Source: Pseudomonas grimontii (GTDB lineage Bacteria > Pseudomonadota > Gammaproteobacteria > Pseudomonadales > Pseudomonadaceae). From it: a stretch of DNA of 64,000 nucleotides. The DNA lies in assembly GCF_007858185.1 (NCBI RefSeq), contig NZ_VFES01000012.1, positions 169,534-233,533 on the forward strand, given 5' to 3'. Below are positions 61,768 to 64,000 of the stretch, piece by piece. Under the pieces are notes generated by a model, which saw only the letters and a list, made by a program, of their open reading frames with translations, did not search any database and was not told the origin of the DNA. Position 1 is the stretch's first letter; the number at the start of each line of letters is the position of its first letter. A program made the translations under genes and the position numbers.

Positions 61768-62112
61768 CTACGACTTGGGTTCACTGTTAGCAGCTGCCTC
61801 GAGTAGCCCAAGTCGCTTGGCTGTCCAGCGCTCGTATAAGCCGATGGCAACGTCTGCACCTGCCATCGCTGTCAGGCATCCCAGCGCACCAGACGTCCAG
61901 ATCGACATACCCGCCGCGTACAGAAGCATGATCGCCGAAACCCCGCACACCACGCAGGCGCCGGACCGAAGGGCCAATCGGCGGATCAATGCCCAGCCAC
62001 GCGTACCTTCCTTGTCCGCTCGCCACATCTCGCCCGACACACCGCCCACCAGGGCCAGGACGATCACTAACCAGATCGGCATCTCAGCCAGCGCTTGCTG
62101 TTCGTTCGTCAT
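61768..62112 (-). CDS. Phage holin family protein
   Basis: 114 residues with membrane segments MPIWLVIVLALVGGVSGEMW, SGACVVCGVSAIMLLYAAGM and TSGALGCLTAMAGADVAIGL. This pattern, with the EMWRADKEGTRGWALIRRL loop, resembles the superfamily III (LydA-like) holins of Pseudomonas prophages. It sets the time of lysis by forming pores. It is first in the late operon, far from the endolysin. Confidence 0.78.
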   Translation of the reverse strand: MTNEQQALAEMPIWLVIVLALVGGVSGEMWRADKEGTRGWALIRRLALRSGACVVCGVSAIMLLYAAGMSIWTSGALGCLTAMAGADVAIGLYERWTAKRLGLLEAAANSEPKS

Positions 62113-62130
62113 TGGGCTACTCCGTAAACG

Positions 62131-62155
62131 AAAAAGCCCTGCGCTAGGCAGGGCT
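62131..62155 (-). terminator. Rho-independent terminator
   Basis: AGCCCTGC-GCTA-GCAGGGCT-type hairpin followed, on the minus strand, by TTTTTCG. It ends the transcript of the DUF2513-like gene just before the holin. Confidence 0.8.
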
Positions 62156-62170
62156 CATGGACATTATTGT

Positions 62171-62470
62171 CTAGTGGATGGGAAGTTCATTGCTGCGCAA
62201 ACTCAGCCTTTTACTTCTGTCGAGATAGTTATATCCCGCATTGGTGACGCGCTGGATACGTATATCCGGTGCTTCCCCTTCAACATTGATACAGCCCAAA
62301 TCTACAAGCAGCTCAATATGGCCATCCACGACAACACCGGACCAATGGACACACTCGGCGCTGGAGAATTTGCCGCGAACATCCTTGGCCGATAAATCGA
62401 GCCTCCAGTCATCGGAGTTCTTTATGCAAACCTCTAATATCTTCACCAACAGCTTCTGATCCCGTTCCAT
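62171..62470 (-). CDS. DUF2513-like accessory protein
   Basis: 99 residues: MERDQKLLVKILEVCIKNSD at the N-terminus, VVVDGHIELLVDLGCINVEG in the middle and IQRVTNAGYNYLDRSKR at the C-terminus, a winged-helix-like pattern seen in DUF2513 proteins. It is bracketed by two terminators, so it is an independent moron-type unit. Confidence 0.7.
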   Translation of the reverse strand: MERDQKLLVKILEVCIKNSDDWRLDLSAKDVRGKFSSAECVHWSGVVVDGHIELLVDLGCINVEGEAPDIRIQRVTNAGYNYLDRSKRLSLRSNELPIH

Positions 62471-62527
62471 TTCTCAGCTCCAATGGAAAAATTATCTATG
62501 CGGGATCGTACGCCGAAGGAGGAACAA

Positions 62528-62553
62528 AAAACCCGGCTCAAATGGCCGGGTTT
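62528..62553. terminator. Hairpin terminator
   Basis: AAACCCGGC-TCAAATG-GCCGGGTTT, a 9-bp perfect stem with A and T tracts on either side, upstream of the DUF2513-like gene on the minus strand. It isolates that gene from the region to its right. Confidence 0.75.
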
Positions 62554-62733
62554 GCTAGGTGGAACGTGCCGCTCTTTGTGGTCGCACCTATCGAAGATGA
62601 CTACTTTTTACAGGTGGATTCCGATGGCAGCAAGCAGATTTTAACGCCACAGATAAATATGGGGATAACGCAGGTATGAAGCGGGTACAACACAGGGATA
62701 ATGCGTTCATTCGGCTATCGCTTTTGGCTCTGT

Positions 62734-63000
62734 GTCCCATACGTCCCATAAACGCTGAACGCTTTGGGACAGCTGAGAACGCCTAAATTAAAGGCTCGTC
62801 CCATAGTCCCATTCTTTTTATCCTTTCCTCGTATATAGAGGGAAAAGAATAAAACGCGTGCGCGAAGCACGCGCGCATACAAACGCGCTACGCACACATG
62901 CGAGGGAAGTAGTGATGTATATGGGACTATGGGACAACCCGCGAACCACGTGGCACGTAGGTGTCCATTGGGGCTAAAAATGCATGGGACAGAATGGGAC
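62734..63000. repeat. Inverted array of eight ATGGGAC/GTCCCAT repeats
   Basis: GTCCCAT at 62,734, 62,743, 62,798 and 62,806; ATGGGAC at 62,921, 62,929, 62,984 and 62,994; a ninth TTGGGAC at 62,764. They form four tandem pairs spaced 8-10 bp, two on each side of an AT-rich and palindromic centre. Such iteron-like arrays often mark replication origins or repressor sites. Confidence 0.6.
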
Positions 63001-63022
63001 AATAAGACAGCGCAAATCGAAG

Positions 63023-63388
63023 TCATGCCGCCTTTCCCATTAACAAATTGGCAATGCACAGGTGTGCCTCATGCAGGCGTTGATAATAGGTGTCACGGCT
63101 GCACCCACAATGAAGGTACTTCTGAGAAAGGAGGCTTTCATGGTTGCAGTAGTGTTCCACCACTACTAACGCCAGCTCCGGTGACAAGTGCTTGTTAACG
63201 ATCAGTTCAATATCCGCCGATTCATCCAGCAGCACCCGACTGCCCCGCGTCCCACGTATCAACTCGCCCTTACACGCCATCAATATTGCGATTATGTTGC
63301 CGCCGGTAGAGCCACCGTCGGTAAACGTAGAAAGTTGATGCAGTTCCTGCGCCCAGACCTTGAGCATTTCATCAATTCGCTTAATCAT
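63023..63388 (-). CDS. Prophage regulator-like protein of unknown function
   Basis: 121 residues from the ATG at 63,388, which overlaps the end of the VapE gene by 8 bp. The C-terminal half (ALVVVEHYCNHESLLSQKYL, HCGCSRDTYYQRLHEAHLCI) looks like a helix-turn-helix with the pattern of phage late-gene antiterminators. Position after the replication gene fits such a role, but the call is tentative. Confidence 0.5.
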   Translation of the reverse strand: MIKRIDEMLKVWAQELHQLSTFTDGGSTGGNIIAILMACKGELIRGTRGSRVLLDESADIELIVNKHLSPELALVVVEHYCNHESLLSQKYLHCGCSRDTYYQRLHEAHLCIANLLMGKAA

Positions 63389-63873
63389 CGAAACAAGGCT
63401 CCTCATCCCCAACTTGCACTAAGGCCGACGTGCTACCCCACCCTTCCGGCTTTTTATAAGCCCATGGTCGACGCCCACTTTTCCTTAGCGCCGGCAATCG
63501 CACACGCAGCCAACCCAAGCGTTGCATAATCGCACCCACACGAATTTGATCCGGTTTGTTCCAGTGCCCGAAATCCAGCTTTAGCGCTTGGCTTAAAATC
63601 TCGGCGCCCGTGGCCGTCTCGCCAATCTGTGACTCCTCCAGCCAGGTCAGAATCGGCCCCTCCCATTCATCCACCACAAAGCGCTCTTCCTGCTCCTCCG
63701 CGAACAGCGGCGCTTCATCCCGAATAACCCACCAGATGTCACCGGCTTCGTAGCAAAACATGGCCTCGGCCCAAAGCTGATCGCGAATCTGGCGCATGAG
63801 GTCTAGGTCAACTTTGGTACAAGCGACCGGCCAGTAACGCCGGTTACCTGTAGCGTCCTTGAGGTACTCACTT
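63381..63873 (-). pseudogene. VapE-type replication protein, 3' fragment cut by an IS
   Basis: The open frame begins at the IS junction with SEYLKDATGNRRYWPV, the hallmark of virulence-associated protein E (a superfamily 3-like helicase/primase partner), then continues to the normal C-terminus (about 164 residues). The ATPase Walker region would lie on the far side of the IS. The first nine residues of the visible ORF come from the IS itself. Confidence 0.85.
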
Positions 63874-64000
63874 TGTAGTGGTCTAATGAAACCGGACACC
63901 CATTTAGGCGAGAATGCTCGCCAGAACGAGGTGTCAGATGACCAAACAACGCCGTACCTTTTCCCCTGAATTCAAACGCGAGGCTGCCGACCTCGTTCTT
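63874..64000 (+). mobile_element. IS3-family insertion sequence, left end (partial)
   Basis: Starts TGTAGTGGTCTAATGAAACC, a TG-beginning terminal repeat typical of IS3-family elements, and is inserted in the VapE gene. The right end and target duplication are outside the window. Confidence 0.8.
63938..64000 (+). CDS. IS3-family transposase OrfA, N-terminal part
   Basis: The first 21 codons read MTKQRRTFSPEFKREAADL then VL, the classic beginning of the IS3 OrfA helix-turn-helix (FSPEFKREA). It runs off the window. OrfB with the DDE domain should follow by frameshift. Confidence 0.9.
   Translation, partial: MTKQRRTFSPEFKREAADLVL

Larger units (their letters stand above)
62471..63022. other. 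Long non-coding prophage region (possible replication origin)
   Basis: 552 bp without a convincing gene. It holds a terminator and the TGGGAC repeat array (listed separately), with an AT-rich stretch and GC palindromes in its centre. Confidence 0.6.
33557..64000. mobile_element. Prophage, siphovirus type, left and central part
   Basis: Begins at the tRNA scar and continues past the window end. It contains accessory genes on the left, a complete late operon on the minus strand (lysis, tail, head, terminase) and the start of a replication region. Integrase, repressor and the right attachment site are not in view. The head is lambda-like in order; the tail tip resembles that of gene transfer agents. 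Confidence 0.9.

Noticed and set aside
62715..63059. 114-codon ORF across the TGGGAC array
   Set aside because: The repeats encode repetitive YGTYGT-like text and the frame has unusual composition; a non-coding array is more likely.
33418..64000. CRISPR array or restriction system in the prophage accessory region
   Set aside because: I looked for regularly spaced repeats of 25-40 bp and for nuclease or restriction motifs; none was found beyond the orphan methylase and short iteron-like repeats.

Overview
The window is chromosomal DNA of a Pseudomonas of the P. fluorescens group. Evidence for this is the high GC content, the ycgN / ycgL-rnd gene set, pobA with a divergent AraC-type pobR, an AruI-type arginine transaminase-pathway decarboxylase, and GTGGGAGGGG-type palindromic repeats between genes. 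The identification rests on recognised gene families and repeats, not on a database search.

Positions 1 to about 33,400 are host chromosome. In order: ycgN; a nitroreductase; a 1164-residue effector-like protein ending in an OspG/NleH-like kinase domain; a D-2-hydroxyacid dehydrogenase; ycgL-rnd; a methyltransferase; a glutamine-synthetase-type polyamine ligase; a PheC-like periplasmic protein; a double-Cache protein; a 14-helix MFS exporter; pobA/pobR; a LysR / metallo-hydrolase / NAD-binding oxidoreductase cluster; a LysR regulator divergent from aruI and an aldehyde dehydrogenase; further MFS transporters and LysR regulators; a chemoreceptor; and a HigBA toxin-antitoxin pair. Three palindromic repeats lie between genes, and one has been split by a 159-bp MITE-like element flanked by a 10-bp target duplication. 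Two small decayed genes are visible: a frameshifted lipoprotein and a substrate-binding protein remnant.

Positions 33,557 to the window end are a prophage entered through the 3' end of a serine-type tRNA gene; only the 27-nt tRNA tail remains on this side. The left arm carries accessory genes: a diguanylate cyclase, a Dam-type methylase, a NeuD-type O-acetyltransferase, and a decayed duplicate of the spanin gene. On the minus strand, transcribed from right to left, comes a siphophage late operon: holin, gpZ-like protein, terminase small and large subunits, gpW-like joiner, portal, S49 protease with an internal scaffold start, decoration protein, Mu gpT-like capsid, head-tail connectors, tail tube, a frameshifting tail chaperone pair, tape measure, a gene-transfer-agent-like tail-tip cassette (DUF2460, DUF2163, NlpC/P60, J-like), a tail spike with an SGNH/SASA-type esterase signature, a second tail protein, a GH19 endolysin and Rz/Rz1.

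The right arm has an inverted array of TGGGAC repeats that could be a replication origin, a small regulator-like gene, and a VapE-type replication gene cut by an IS3-family element running off the window end. No integrase or repressor is visible, so they probably lie beyond the right edge. The VapE insertion and a G7-tract frameshift across the NlpC/J junction suggest the prophage may be defective, although the second could be a sequencing error.

The leads most worth checking are the kinase-tailed effector, the pairing of a prophage O-acetyltransferase with an esterase-bearing tail spike, the I-site-lacking diguanylate cyclase carried by the prophage, and the TGGGAC array.
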